Shown here piece by piece: positions 7,829-16,322 of a DNA stretch of 34,490 nucleotides. The notes beneath the pieces are model-generated. The model had not been told where the DNA came from. It made no database searches and saw nothing but the letters and a program-made list of their open reading frames with translations. Each line of letters opens with the position of its first letter. Position 1 is the first letter of the stretch. A program made the translations under genes and the position numbers. Origin of the DNA: an uncultured Alteromonas sp. (GTDB taxonomy: Bacteria; Pseudomonadota; Gammaproteobacteria; Enterobacterales; Alteromonadaceae); assembly GCF_913058315.1 (NCBI RefSeq), contig NZ_CAJXQY010000039.1:1-34490 (forward strand), given 5' to 3'.

Positions 7829-10558
7829 TTAAAAGCTCATGCTCGCGCCAACAAACAGGCGTCGACCATTGGCACTTTGGGTACCACCTAAGCGAGCGCC
7901 ATCCGACTCCCGTACATAGTAGTTTTCCCAGATTTCATCGGTCAGGTTTAAGGCTTCCGCTTTAAACGTGACGTTGTCATTAAACTGCCAGCTGAACTGC
8001 GCATCCAGTTGCGCCTGCTCATCGCGATACTGAGTACCAATTTCGGCCTGAGCAATGAAATACTCCGAACGATAATTGTAGTTCAGACGCGCGCTGTACT
8101 GGTCTGTTTCATAATAAACGCCCACGTTAAACGAGTTCTTCGACGTATTGGGGAAGCTCACCGTCCGGCTGGTTAACGTAGCACCAATGATATTACCGTC
8201 ATCATCCAGTACCGGTGCGGCTTCGTCAATTTCCGCATCGTCGAGGTCAGTGTAGGTGTAGTTAAAGTACCCGCCAAAGCCGTTTTCAAAGGCGTGCTGA
8301 AGCTGGAATTCAAAGCCTTCAAGCGCCGTTTTGCCACCGTTTTCAGGCGTACTCAGCTGGTTAATTTGCTGACCGTTAATTTCTTTAGCCACGGTTTTGG
8401 TAAAGATAAAGTCGCTGATATCCTTTCTGAAGAAGGTAATTGACGCCAGTGATGCACTGTCGAAATACCATTCCACACCCGTTTCAAACTGATTCGCTGT
8501 TAACGGATTCAGCGCCGGGTTACCCGCTGAGCCTGAGCTGGTTTCCGGGGTGAGGTTGACTGCCGGAGCCAGCTGGAAAGGCGCCGGACGGGTAATCACA
8601 CGGGCGGCAGCAAAACGTAAGATAACATCTTCAGACAGGTTATAAGCAATGTTTGCACTGGGCAGCCATTCTTTATAGTCGCTGTCGTAAGCCACGTCCT
8701 GACCGGAATTTAAATCAAAGCCATTCGAGGTTGAATCAGTTTCAACATAACGTATGCCAATGTTACCGCGCAGATCGTCGGTGGCAAATTTTGCCATGGT
8801 GTACAAGGCGGTTATACTTTCTTCAATGTCGAAAGAGGCATCTTTCAAAAACACATTGCTGTTACGACACAGTCCACCGGCATTCCCTTCGTTACACTCA
8901 GAAACGTTATATAACGCCGAGTACATGAGGTCTTTGTCCGGCATAAAGTAGCTCGCTGCCACACCATTGGTTTGCGAATGACTTACATTAACCATATCGC
9001 CGCTCCAGAAGTCGCTCGCTGGTCCCAGACTGCCTTCACCGGTGGGGACCAGATTAGCCAGATCGGTTCGGTAGCGCTGCTGGGAGAAGCTGCGGTCGCG
9101 GAATTTCATACCGGATTTAATTTCATTAATCGCGCCCCACTCTACAAAGTGACTGTAGTCAAACTGCAGGTAGTCTTCTTTATCTTCGGTGCTGTTTTCC
9201 TGATCAAAAATTCCGCCTAACCACATTTCATCACCGGGGTTAGCCAACCAGGGACTCGCACTCACAAAATCGATGTAAGGGTTAGTACCGCCTGGATTAT
9301 AGAAGTCGAAAGACGCGCGTTCATCATCCGGGGTTACCCAGAACTCGGTGAAGAAGTCGTTGTTGGTGCCTTCACCACTGGTGGTGCCTAACTGAAAGTG
9401 CAGTTCGCCATTTTCCAGGGTGTAGGTACCTTCCAAATCGAGCACGTCGGTCGACATCTCAGAGCCATCACGGTAGATATTGTCGTAAGCAATATGGCGT
9501 GCCCAGCCCGGACGGTTTGGTACGCCGGTTACCGCCAGTGAATCTACAATACCGTTACTTACGGTACCCGGATTGGTATCTGTGCCTAAGAAGGCCACGC
9601 CTCTGAACGGAATACCGATAAGGTTGGAGTTAACGTTATCCGCTTCCATTACCGACGACATATAGTGCAGAGACAGGTCCAGATCGTCGGTGACCAGCCA
9701 CTGACCGGTAATATCGAAACCTTTACGTTTACGATCCTGCTTAAACAAGGCTGAACCCATTCCCCATGGAATAGCGCCGCGCTCACTGGCACCCTGCGGT
9801 GCTTCAATAAGCGGGTCAATACGCGCAATGCTGGGGCCAAACCAGCCAAAATCTTCATTGGTTTCACGCTGAACGGTTCGTTGTTGATAACTGGCAGAAA
9901 CCAGTAAACCAAACGTTCCCTCGTCATTTTTCCAGCTGTATAAGCCAGACAATGACGGATCGGTCGTTTCTGCGTTGTCACTGTACTGCCCTTCAATCGA
10001 CACCTGCGAAGTATTGGCATCGAGGTCCAGCGGTTTGCGGGTACGCAGAATGACCGTACCACCGAGTGCGCCTTCATCTAAATCCGCTTGTGATGATTTA
10101 TACACCTCAAGACCGGCGACCATTTCTGAAGCCAGGATCTCAAAGTTAAAGTTACGTGTAGCGTCAGACAATACAAACCATTGTGCGGTACCCACCGCCT
10201 GACCATTCAGTAAGGTCAGGTTTTGATCGGGTTGTACACCCCGAATGGTCACACCCTGACCTTCACCAAAATCCCGGTCAATCGTAATACCCGGGATACG
10301 TGACAGTGACTCTGCCACGTTTTTGTCGGGGAATTTGCCAATATCTTCTGCGGTAATGGCATCCACCACACTGTCGGAAAAGCGTTTGGTGTTAATGTTT
10401 TCTTTCTGGCTTGCCCGAATACCACGGATTTCAATCACTTCAGTATTGTCTGCACCTTCTTGTGCGAAAGCGGCCGGCGCTGAAGTTACCGCAACAGCAC
10501 CTACCGCAAGTGCCAGACGAAGCCCACGAGTTAGTTTAGTTATTCTGTGTTTATGCAT
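7829..10558 (-). CDS. TonB-dependent outer-membrane receptor, probably for chito-oligosaccharides/GlcNAc
   Basis: Outer-membrane beta-barrel driven by TonB/ExbBD. The protein has about 909 aa: a signal peptide ending AFA-Q near residue 33, a TonB-box-like EVIEIRG, a plug domain (about 57-180, with DIGKFPDKNVAESLSRIPG, VTIRGVQPD and EGALGGTVILRT), then a long barrel closing with aromatic strands and the terminal Phe (RLFVGASMSF). It belongs to the large Xanthomonas/Caulobacter-type carbohydrate receptors. Substrate is inferred only from its neighbours. The first possible codon is GTG at 10561; the ATG at 10556-10558 follows AAGGA by eight bases and is preferred. It is the first gene of the nag cluster and faces nagR across the operator region. 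Confidence 0.92.
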   Translation of the reverse strand: MHKHRITKLTRGLRLALAVGAVAVTSAPAAFAQEGADNTEVIEIRGIRASQKENINTKRFSDSVVDAITAEDIGKFPDKNVAESLSRIPGITIDRDFGEGQGVTIRGVQPDQNLTLLNGQAVGTAQWFVLSDATRNFNFEILASEMVAGLEVYKSSQADLDEGALGGTVILRTRKPLDLDANTSQVSIEGQYSDNAETTDPSLSGLYSWKNDEGTFGLLVSASYQQRTVQRETNEDFGWFGPSIARIDPLIEAPQGASERGAIPWGMGSALFKQDRKRKGFDITGQWLVTDDLDLSLHYMSSVMEADNVNSNLIGIPFRGVAFLGTDTNPGTVSNGIVDSLAVTGVPNRPGWARHIAYDNIYRDGSEMSTDVLDLEGTYTLENGELHFQLGTTSGEGTNNDFFTEFWVTPDDERASFDFYNPGGTNPYIDFVSASPWLANPGDEMWLGGIFDQENSTEDKEDYLQFDYSHFVEWGAINEIKSGMKFRDRSFSQQRYRTDLANLVPTGEGSLGPASDFWSGDMVNVSHSQTNGVAASYFMPDKDLMYSALYNVSECNEGNAGGLCRNSNVFLKDASFDIEESITALYTMAKFATDDLRGNIGIRYVETDSTSNGFDLNSGQDVAYDSDYKEWLPSANIAYNLSEDVILRFAAARVITRPAPFQLAPAVNLTPETSSGSAGNPALNPLTANQFETGVEWYFDSASLASITFFRKDISDFIFTKTVAKEINGQQINQLSTPENGGKTALEGFEFQLQHAFENGFGGYFNYTYTDLDDAEIDEAAPVLDDDGNIIGATLTSRTVSFPNTSKNSFNVGVYYETDQYSARLNYNYRSEYFIAQAEIGTQYRDEQAQLDAQFSWQFNDNVTFKAEALNLTDEIWENYYVRESDGARLGGTQSANGRRLFVGASMSF

Positions 10559-10582
10559 CACTCAAGTCCTTGTTCTCATCAT

Positions 10583-10600
10583 AATGACAACGCTGTCATT
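10583..10600. promoter_or_regulatory. Putative NagR operator 1
   Basis: AATGACAACGCTGTCATT is a palindrome with perfect 7-base arms and a four-base centre, the size and symmetry of a LacI-family operator. It lies about 25 bases before the receptor start, within the probable mRNA leader. An identical copy lies 66 bases away. I saw no further copy in the intergenic regions of the cluster. Assignment to NagR is by position and is not proven. Confidence 0.7.
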
Positions 10601-10621
10601 TTACTCATAAATAAAATGACA
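10594..10621. repeat. 10-base perfect inverted repeat overlapping operator 1
   Basis: TGTCATTTTA (10594-10603) and TAAAATGACA (10612-10621) are perfect inverted copies with an 8-base spacer. The left arm includes the right half of operator 1 and the right arm holds an extra AATGACA half-site (10615-10621). In the receptor mRNA this would form a hairpin close to the predicted 5' end. Confidence 0.6.
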
Positions 10622-10628
10622 GTCGCGT

Positions 10629-10656
10629 TCACTAGCCAGAATTTGGTTAATGACAA
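10629..10656 (-). promoter_or_regulatory. Candidate promoter of the receptor-hex-nagKBAP run
   Basis: On the minus strand, TTGTCA (10651-10656) and TAGTGA (10629-10634) are spaced 16 bases, a sigma70-like arrangement. The -35 hexamer lies inside operator 2, so a bound repressor would block it, and operator 1 would then fall at about +22 to +40. The -10 is a weak match, so this is a suggestion only. Confidence 0.35.
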
Positions 10657-10666
10657 CGCTGTCATT
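10649..10666. promoter_or_regulatory. Putative NagR operator 2
   Basis: This is an exact second copy of the 18-base AATGACAACGCTGTCATT palindrome. It overlaps the candidate -35 of the divergent receptor promoter and lies about 125 bases before nagR, so it could serve both directions, including autoregulation of nagR (inference). Confidence 0.7.
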
Positions 10667-10791
10667 GAGTGTTAAGCTACAACAAGGAATTAACCTTTGC
10701 AAACATATTTATTTACTATTCGGCATGAATATTACGTAACCTACTGATAAATATATGCAAAAAATTGTTTAAAAATTATTCTGGAGGCATA

Positions 10792-11814
10792 ATGTCTGCC
10801 ACGATAAAAAGTGTTGCGGAATACGCCGGTGTATCCATTAAAACCGTTTCCCGGGTTATCAATAACGAAGGCACGGTAAAACCCGATACGCTGGCTAAAG
10901 TACAGCAGGCTATCGACGCCCTGGATTACCGCCCCAACAAAGCGGCCCGTGATTTAGCCGGGCGAGACAACTATGTGCTGGGTTACGTCTACGACAACCC
11001 CAACGCCTATTACATTCTGGCCATGCAGAACGGTATTCTTAAGGAGTGTCGTGCCAATGGTTACGAGCTGCTAATCCACCCCTGCGACGCCACCAACGCT
11101 AACATTATCGATGAGTTGGTTAACATGGTTAACAGTGCTCGACTGGCCGGGCTGATCCTGTCTCCCCCCTTGTCAGAGATGCCCGACGTATTGCAGGCCA
11201 TGGACGAAAAAGGCATTCAGTATGTGCGGGTACTTTCAGGCGATAAAGCCCCTGATGACAAGCCCTGTGTACTGGTAGACGATTATCAGGCTGCCCGCCA
11301 AATCACCGAGCACCTGATCAACCAGGGACACCAACGTATTGCCTTTATCGCGGGTGAAAAACAACACCATTCCACCACCGAACGGGAACGCGGGTTTTAT
11401 CAGGCGCTTGCCGATCGGGGTATTCACCCGGACCCGGATCTGGTGGTTGAAGGTACCTATTCATTTGGTACCGGTGTACAAAGTATTCAGCAACTGCTGG
11501 CATTGCCTGAGCCGCCCACCGCGCTATTTGCCTGTAACGATGAAATAGCCGCGGGTGCGCTGTTCGGCGCCCGTATGCAAGGCGTAGATGTACCTGAAGC
11601 GCTGGCCATTGCCGGGTTTGAGAACAGCCCCTTTTCAACTCAGACGTTTCCGCCACTAACCACCGCTTCGCAGCCCACGGCGCAAATTGCCCAGCGCGCT
11701 ACATCTTCGTTAATTCGTTCTTTGCAGGCCCGTAAACGTAAAGCCGAGAACCAAACCGTTCCCGCCGATATCTTTGTGCCTGAACTGATTGTTCGCGAAT
11801 CCACCAGCCGGTAG
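10792..11814 (+). CDS. nagR: LacI-family repressor of GlcNAc utilisation
   Basis: Transcription factor of 340 aa. The N-terminal LacI helix-turn-helix is clear (TIKSVAEYAGVSIKTVSRVINNEG) with the hinge DYRPNKAARDLAG, followed by a periplasmic-binding-protein-like effector domain with TALFACNDEIAAGAL and the C-terminal PLTTASQP. The start is ATG 10792, preceded by GGAGG four bases upstream; an in-frame TTG at 10765 has no ribosome site. It is divergent from the receptor gene across two palindromes fitting a LacI dimer. The effector is probably GlcNAc or GlcNAc-6-P (inference from the regulated genes). A halogenase-family gene follows after five bases and should be co-transcribed. The name NagR is by context; the fold is certain. 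Confidence 0.88.
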   Translation: MSATIKSVAEYAGVSIKTVSRVINNEGTVKPDTLAKVQQAIDALDYRPNKAARDLAGRDNYVLGYVYDNPNAYYILAMQNGILKECRANGYELLIHPCDATNANIIDELVNMVNSARLAGLILSPPLSEMPDVLQAMDEKGIQYVRVLSGDKAPDDKPCVLVDDYQAARQITEHLINQGHQRIAFIAGEKQHHSTTERERGFYQALADRGIHPDPDLVVEGTYSFGTGVQSIQQLLALPEPPTALFACNDEIAAGALFGARMQGVDVPEALAIAGFENSPFSTQTFPPLTTASQPTAQIAQRATSSLIRSLQARKRKAENQTVPADIFVPELIVRESTSR

Positions 11815-11819
11815 CCACT

Positions 11820-13301
11820 ATGACCAATAGCACTCAACAGCCCGAATCAATCGTTATCGTTGGCGGCGGCACCGCCGGCTGGATGTGTGCGGCCTATCTG
11901 GCGGCGAAGTGGAGCAAGCGCTATCGCATTACGCTTATCGAATCGGCACAAATTGGTACGGTGGGCGTAGGTGAAGGCTCCACCCCGTTTTTAAAACAGT
12001 TTTTTGCCGAACTGGGCTGGCAGGAGTCCGACTGGATGCCCGCCTGCGATGCAACCTATAAAACCGGAATTGAATTTAGCAACTGGACCAGCAGCGAGCG
12101 CTTTAAACGTTATTTTCACCCTTTTTTCAGTGCCCTGGATTTAGACACCGCCGACCACTTCTTCGCTAACTGCAACCAGTTGCGACGGGGCCAGAACGCG
12201 GCTGTTCGGCCCGAGCAGTTTTTCTCTGCAGCCACAATGGCAGAAGCGGCAGTCTCACCGGTTAGTACTACTCTGGGCGGCGACATTGATTATGCTTATC
12301 ACTTTGATGCCAGCAAACTCGCCTGTTGTTTACGCAACTTTGCTGTGCGTCAAGGCGTGACGCATCTTACCGGCAATGTACTGAAGGTGCAGTGCACTAA
12401 CGGCCACATCACCCAATTGGAAACCGATTGCAGCGCCCCCCTTACTGCCACGCTGTTTATCGATTGCTCGGGCTTTCGCGGATTGCTAATGAAACAAGGG
12501 CTTGGGCAGTCTTTGCAAAGCTATCAGGATTGTTTATTCAACGACCGCGCCGTGGCCATCCCCACCCCGCACAATCAGCCGCAACAGGCCATCACGCCAC
12601 AAACCCGCTCAGAAGGCTTATCCTGTGGCTGGATGTGGAATATCCCACTGACCAGCCGGGTAGGCAATGGTTATGTGTACAGCAGCCAGTTTTGCTCGCC
12701 GGAGGAAGCTGAGGCAGAGTTAAGGCAGCGTCTGAATGTTAGCGATGAAACCTCCGCTCGCCACCTGACTATGCCCGTTGGCCGCTTGCAGGAACACTGG
12801 CACAACAATTGTGTTGCTATTGGCTTAGCCCAGGGCTTCATCGAGCCGCTGGAGGCTACTGCTCTGATGCTGGTGCAATATGGTATTTACCAGTTGTCGA
12901 GCCGGTTAGGTGAACCTGTAACGACTACTAGCCGCAGTCAATACAATACCGAAATGAACAGGATGTTCGACGGTATCCGTGATTACATTGTGGCTCACTA
13001 CTATCTGAACACGCGTACCGACAGCCCCTACTGGCAGGCTTGTCGCCATGATATCAGGGTACCGGAAAACCTGTCTTTACTGGTCAATGCCTGGGACGGC
13101 CCGGGCCAGTTTGAGGAAGCGCTGGACAGCATAGACCAACAACTCGTGTACTTGCGGCCTTCCTGGTATTGTATTCTGGCAGGCATGGGCAGGTTTAAAG
13201 CCCAGGCAGCTAACCTTCCTGATCCTGGCGCTGCTGCTGGCATTCAACAATATCTTACCCGGACGGTTGGTGAGCACTTTAAAGCGCAGTTGTTGGCTTA
13301 G
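11820..13301 (+). CDS. Flavin-dependent halogenase (tryptophan halogenase family)
   Basis: A 493-aa FAD-dependent protein of the tryptophan halogenase family (PF04820). The FAD-binding VGGGTAGW lies at 14-21. The halogenase-specific GWxWxIP motif is present as GWMWNIP (270-276). K81 in TYKTGIEF aligns with the chloramine-forming Lys79 of PrnA, and E345 in EPLEA aligns with PrnA Glu346. The characteristic catalytic residues are thus intact. It starts five bases after the nagR stop. No flavin reductase, which such enzymes need, is seen in the window. Members of this family occur beside TonB receptors and sugar regulators in marine Proteobacteria without a known natural-product pathway. The substrate is unknown, and halogenation itself is not shown here. 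Confidence 0.85.
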   Translation: MTNSTQQPESIVIVGGGTAGWMCAAYLAAKWSKRYRITLIESAQIGTVGVGEGSTPFLKQFFAELGWQESDWMPACDATYKTGIEFSNWTSSERFKRYFHPFFSALDLDTADHFFANCNQLRRGQNAAVRPEQFFSAATMAEAAVSPVSTTLGGDIDYAYHFDASKLACCLRNFAVRQGVTHLTGNVLKVQCTNGHITQLETDCSAPLTATLFIDCSGFRGLLMKQGLGQSLQSYQDCLFNDRAVAIPTPHNQPQQAITPQTRSEGLSCGWMWNIPLTSRVGNGYVYSSQFCSPEEAEAELRQRLNVSDETSARHLTMPVGRLQEHWHNNCVAIGLAQGFIEPLEATALMLVQYGIYQLSSRLGEPVTTTSRSQYNTEMNRMFDGIRDYIVAHYYLNTRTDSPYWQACRHDIRVPENLSLLVNAWDGPGQFEEALDSIDQQLVYLRPSWYCILAGMGRFKAQAANLPDPGAAAGIQQYLTRTVGEHFKAQLLA

Positions 13302-13363
13302 CGATAGCCGGTCACCTCAACAGCCTGTTTCACTTTATCAGTTGTCTATCAACAAACTGCCAG

Positions 13364-14545
13364 CTACACATACTGAGCCGCGGCCCAGCCGCTGCTCCAC
13401 GCCCATTGGAAGTTATAGCCGCCCAACCAACCGGTGACATCCACCACTTCGCCAATAAAGAATAACTGTTCTACTTTCTTACTCATCATGGTCTTTGATG
13501 ACAGCTCGTCGGTGTCTACACCGCCCAGTGTGACTTCAGCAGTTCGATAACCCTCGGTACCATTTGGGTGAATCTGCCAGTCTTCAAAAAAGCCGGCGAT
13601 GGAGTCAGCTTCTTTGCTGTTTAATTGTTTTAACGGTTTATTATCCCAGTCATTCAACTCACAAAAGGCCGCCGCAACGCGCTTGGGAAAATGCTTTGCC
13701 AGCCAGGTAGTGATTAAAGAATCAGGATTCTTTAATTGCGCATCTGCCAGGCTTTCTGCGATATCGAAGGTTGGCGCAGCATTGATATGCAGCGTATCAC
13801 CGGGCTGCCAGTAACTTGAAATTTGCAGCATGGCCGGGCCGCTTAAGCCCCGGTGCGTAAATAAGGTGTTTTCTCTGAACGTGGTATCGTTGCAGGTAGC
13901 ATAAGTGTCGATCGCCACACCGCTTAGCTCGGCCAGAATCGTCTTGTCTTTTTCATGCAGGGTAAAGGGCACCAGACCGGCTCTTGTAGGTAATACTTTG
14001 ATCCCAAATTGCTCAGCCAGTTTATAGCCAAACGGGGTGGCACCGAGTTTTGGCAGGCTCAGCCCGCCGGTTGCAACCACCAGAGACTCACACTCGTAGT
14101 CGCCCAGAGACGTACTCAGTGCAAAACCCGTTTCGGTTTTGCTCACACCGTCGATCTCACAGCGGGTGGTAATCTCGACATTGGCTTTCCGGCATTCACT
14201 CACCAATAAATTTACGATATCGGCCGCGGAGTCGTCGCAAAATAGCTGTCCCAGGGTTTTCTCGTGATAGGCGATACCATATTCGGCTACCAGCGAAATG
14301 AAATCCCACTGGGTATAGCGGCTTAGCGCGGATTTGCAAAAATGAGGATTGTTACACAGGTAGTTTTCGTGGCTGGCATACATGTTGGTAAAGTTGCAAC
14401 GGCCGCCGCCAGACATGAGGATTTTACGGCCGATTTTTTTTGCGTGATCCAGCACCGCCACACTACGACCGCGCTTTCCGGCTTCGGCCGCACAGAATAA
14501 TCCGGCTGCTCCCGCCCCAATCACAATTACATCAAACTTATTCAA
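13364..14545 (-). CDS. HI0933/BaiN-family FAD-dependent oxidoreductase (YhiN-like)
   Basis: A 393-aa flavoprotein with an N-terminal FAD loop (VIVIGAGAAGLFCAAEAG), the family motif SGGGRCNFTN (45-54), VVATGGLSLPKLGATPFGYKLAEQFG in the middle, and the C-terminal FFIGEVVDVTGWLGGYNFQWAWSSG. These mark the YhiN/HI0933 group related to BaiN; the physiological reaction is unsettled for most members. The start codon is TTG at 14543-14545, after a strong AGGAGAGGAG ribosome site. That site lies in the arm of a large hairpin (separate entry). It is convergent with the halogenase gene across 62 bases with no clear terminator, so the neighbourhood need not imply a shared function. Confidence 0.88.
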   Translation of the reverse strand: MNKFDVIVIGAGAAGLFCAAEAGKRGRSVAVLDHAKKIGRKILMSGGGRCNFTNMYASHENYLCNNPHFCKSALSRYTQWDFISLVAEYGIAYHEKTLGQLFCDDSAADIVNLLVSECRKANVEITTRCEIDGVSKTETGFALSTSLGDYECESLVVATGGLSLPKLGATPFGYKLAEQFGIKVLPTRAGLVPFTLHEKDKTILAELSGVAIDTYATCNDTTFRENTLFTHRGLSGPAMLQISSYWQPGDTLHINAAPTFDIAESLADAQLKNPDSLITTWLAKHFPKRVAAAFCELNDWDNKPLKQLNSKEADSIAGFFEDWQIHPNGTEGYRTAEVTLGGVDTDELSSKTMMSKKVEQLFFIGEVVDVTGWLGGYNFQWAWSSGWAAAQYV

Positions 14546-14550
14546 AACAA

Positions 14551-14595
14551 CACGCTCCTCTCCTGACCGGCGTATTATAGGTCAGGAGAAGCGTG
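14551..14595 (-). promoter_or_regulatory. Long hairpin covering the ribosome site of the BaiN-like gene
   Basis: TCTCCTGACC (14559-14568) pairs with GGTCAGGAGA (14580-14589), extended by CACGCT/AGCGTG after a two-base bulge, giving 16 pairs around an 11-base loop. In minus-strand RNA the 3' arm contains the AGGAG ribosome site of the gene starting at 14545. The loop holds TATAAT on the minus strand. The stem is followed by TTGTTTTG, so it could also act as a weak terminator for the upstream esterase gene. Confidence 0.55.
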
Positions 14596-14615
14596 GTTAA
14601 TATGGTTCGGCCGAT

Positions 14616-16217
14616 TTAATTACTGCTTTCAATCGCCGCTTTAACCACATCCAGTCTGGCTTTCCACGGATCACTAACGTGCTCCACTGTGCCATTGCGG
14701 GTCATATTCAACATGTTGCTTTTTGCCGGGTCAAACACCTGCCATTGCACGCCACTTTCACTCGATGGCTGGCCGGTTTTGGCAAAACTCACAATGTACT
14801 GGTGAATAGTATCAGCGGCCGCAATGTCCTGCTCCGTTAATGCTTCACCGTATTTCGCCGCTACCGTGTTGAAGAAGAACGGGATATCCGAAGCATGGGG
14901 GGCTCCCGGGCTATCAACACTTTCAGCAACGGTACCAAAGCGATAAAAGAATGCCTGTTGACCCATCTCAGTGATCTGTTCTGCCACGAACCTTGCCGGT
15001 TCCTGCATACTGCGATCCTGCCCTACCGCATAACCCACCGCCTGAAACGGTGCCTCCCCGGTAGGATCGTAAACTTCCCGGGCCTTGTCGGCGTGAGGTC
15101 CAAAGGAAGCAAACAGACCATCTTTATCTTTAAAGAAATTAAAACCAATATCCAGACTGGTGGCGCCTACCATCACATCCACCGCTGCCAGATTGCCGTG
15201 GCGTAGCGCGTCACCGGTGGTTTCGGTAATGATTTCACCGTCCTGCATCGGGCCGCCTGCCCAGGTAGGCTTATCGGTGGGTGTGGGGTTAAACAAGGCT
15301 GCAAGATTAAAGCCGTCGACGATGTCTTCGGCACTAAGCTCTCGCAGTGCGGCCAGCGCCTGTGCATCGGTACCGGTAATGCCGTGCTTCTCGGCATAGT
15401 TAAGACCATACTGCTCACCGGCCAGGGAGCCTGGCGTTGGTTCAGTCACCTTGCGATCGCCAAACAATGAACGGCCGCCGCCCGACATGATAATCGCCCG
15501 GTTAAATAATCCTCTGACCTGCTTTGCCTGCATCATGGCATGCACAGAGCCGCCGCCGGCTGATTCGCCCATTATCGTGACGTTATTCACATCGCCACCA
15601 AAGGCGGCGATATTGGCGTTAACCCATTTAAGTGCAGCAATTTGGTCCATGTAGGCGTAATTGCCCAGCATGTCGCCGGTCGATTCAGCCTCAGCAGTCA
15701 GCGCAGGGTGGGCAAAAAAGCCGAACCGCCCCAATCGATAGTTAAAACTTACCAATATCACACCATTTTTGGCGAATTCACTGCCGTCGTACACCGCCGG
15801 CGATGCGCCGCCATTGACGAAGCCGCCACCATAGATCCATACCAGCACCGGTGTTGTGCCATCGGCATCTTTCGGTACCCAGACATTCGCGTACAAACAG
15901 TCTTCTGCCGGTGTTTTCCCCAACGGAGCGGCATCGCTGGGAAAAGGCAACTGCATACAGTCGTTACCGTAATCGGTGGTTTGTTTCACTCCCTTCCAGG
16001 GAGTCACAGGCTGAGGCGCTCGCCAGCGCAGTTCGCCAACCGGTGGCGCTGCAAATGGAATGCCCTTGTAGATCACCAATTGTTCAGCAACCGTTCCTTT
16101 TATCTTGCCGCCGGTCACCTCAACTTCCCCGGGTGTATTGGCCGCAGAACAGGCGAATAAACCCACCAATGAGCCCAGTACAATCAGGCCATATTTTTGT
16201 AGTGAACAACGGAACAT
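14616..16217 (-). CDS. Type-B carboxylesterase, predicted lipoprotein
   Basis: Serine hydrolase of the carboxylesterase/cholinesterase family, 533 aa. The N-terminal lipobox is LFAC (Cys23), so it is probably lipid-anchored in the envelope. Visible marks are GIPFAAPPVGELRW, the type-B signature EDCLYANVWVP (105-115), the oxyanion GGGF (131-133 region), the nucleophile elbow GESAGG (Ser219) and the catalytic His in GAPHASDIPFFF (His441). At the usual Glu position (often DEG) the sequence is LDIG, so Asp356 is the likely acid. An AGGATG ribosome site precedes ATG 16217. The substrate is not predictable; small esters or acylated polysaccharides are possible. It sits between a peroxiredoxin and a flavoprotein gene with no evident pathway link. 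Confidence 0.88.
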   Translation of the reverse strand: MFRCSLQKYGLIVLGSLVGLFACSAANTPGEVEVTGGKIKGTVAEQLVIYKGIPFAAPPVGELRWRAPQPVTPWKGVKQTTDYGNDCMQLPFPSDAAPLGKTPAEDCLYANVWVPKDADGTTPVLVWIYGGGFVNGGASPAVYDGSEFAKNGVILVSFNYRLGRFGFFAHPALTAEAESTGDMLGNYAYMDQIAALKWVNANIAAFGGDVNNVTIMGESAGGGSVHAMMQAKQVRGLFNRAIIMSGGGRSLFGDRKVTEPTPGSLAGEQYGLNYAEKHGITGTDAQALAALRELSAEDIVDGFNLAALFNPTPTDKPTWAGGPMQDGEIITETTGDALRHGNLAAVDVMVGATSLDIGFNFFKDKDGLFASFGPHADKAREVYDPTGEAPFQAVGYAVGQDRSMQEPARFVAEQITEMGQQAFFYRFGTVAESVDSPGAPHASDIPFFFNTVAAKYGEALTEQDIAAADTIHQYIVSFAKTGQPSSESGVQWQVFDPAKSNMLNMTRNGTVEHVSDPWKARLDVVKAAIESSN

Positions 16218-16322
16218 TTTTACATCCTGTGCAACAGTAATGCTAAGCGGGACAGGTAATCGTTGGATTACCCGGCATCGGCAAGAGTGGCCAGCGTACG
16301 ATCTTGCACACTGGCTACCGGA

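Noticed and set aside
10765..10791. Longer NagR from TTG 10765
   Set aside because: No ribosome site; ATG 10792 has GGAGG four bases upstream and gives the normal LacI N-terminus.
13302..13363. Terminator between the convergent halogenase and BaiN-like genes
   Set aside because: No stem followed by a T run on either strand could be found.
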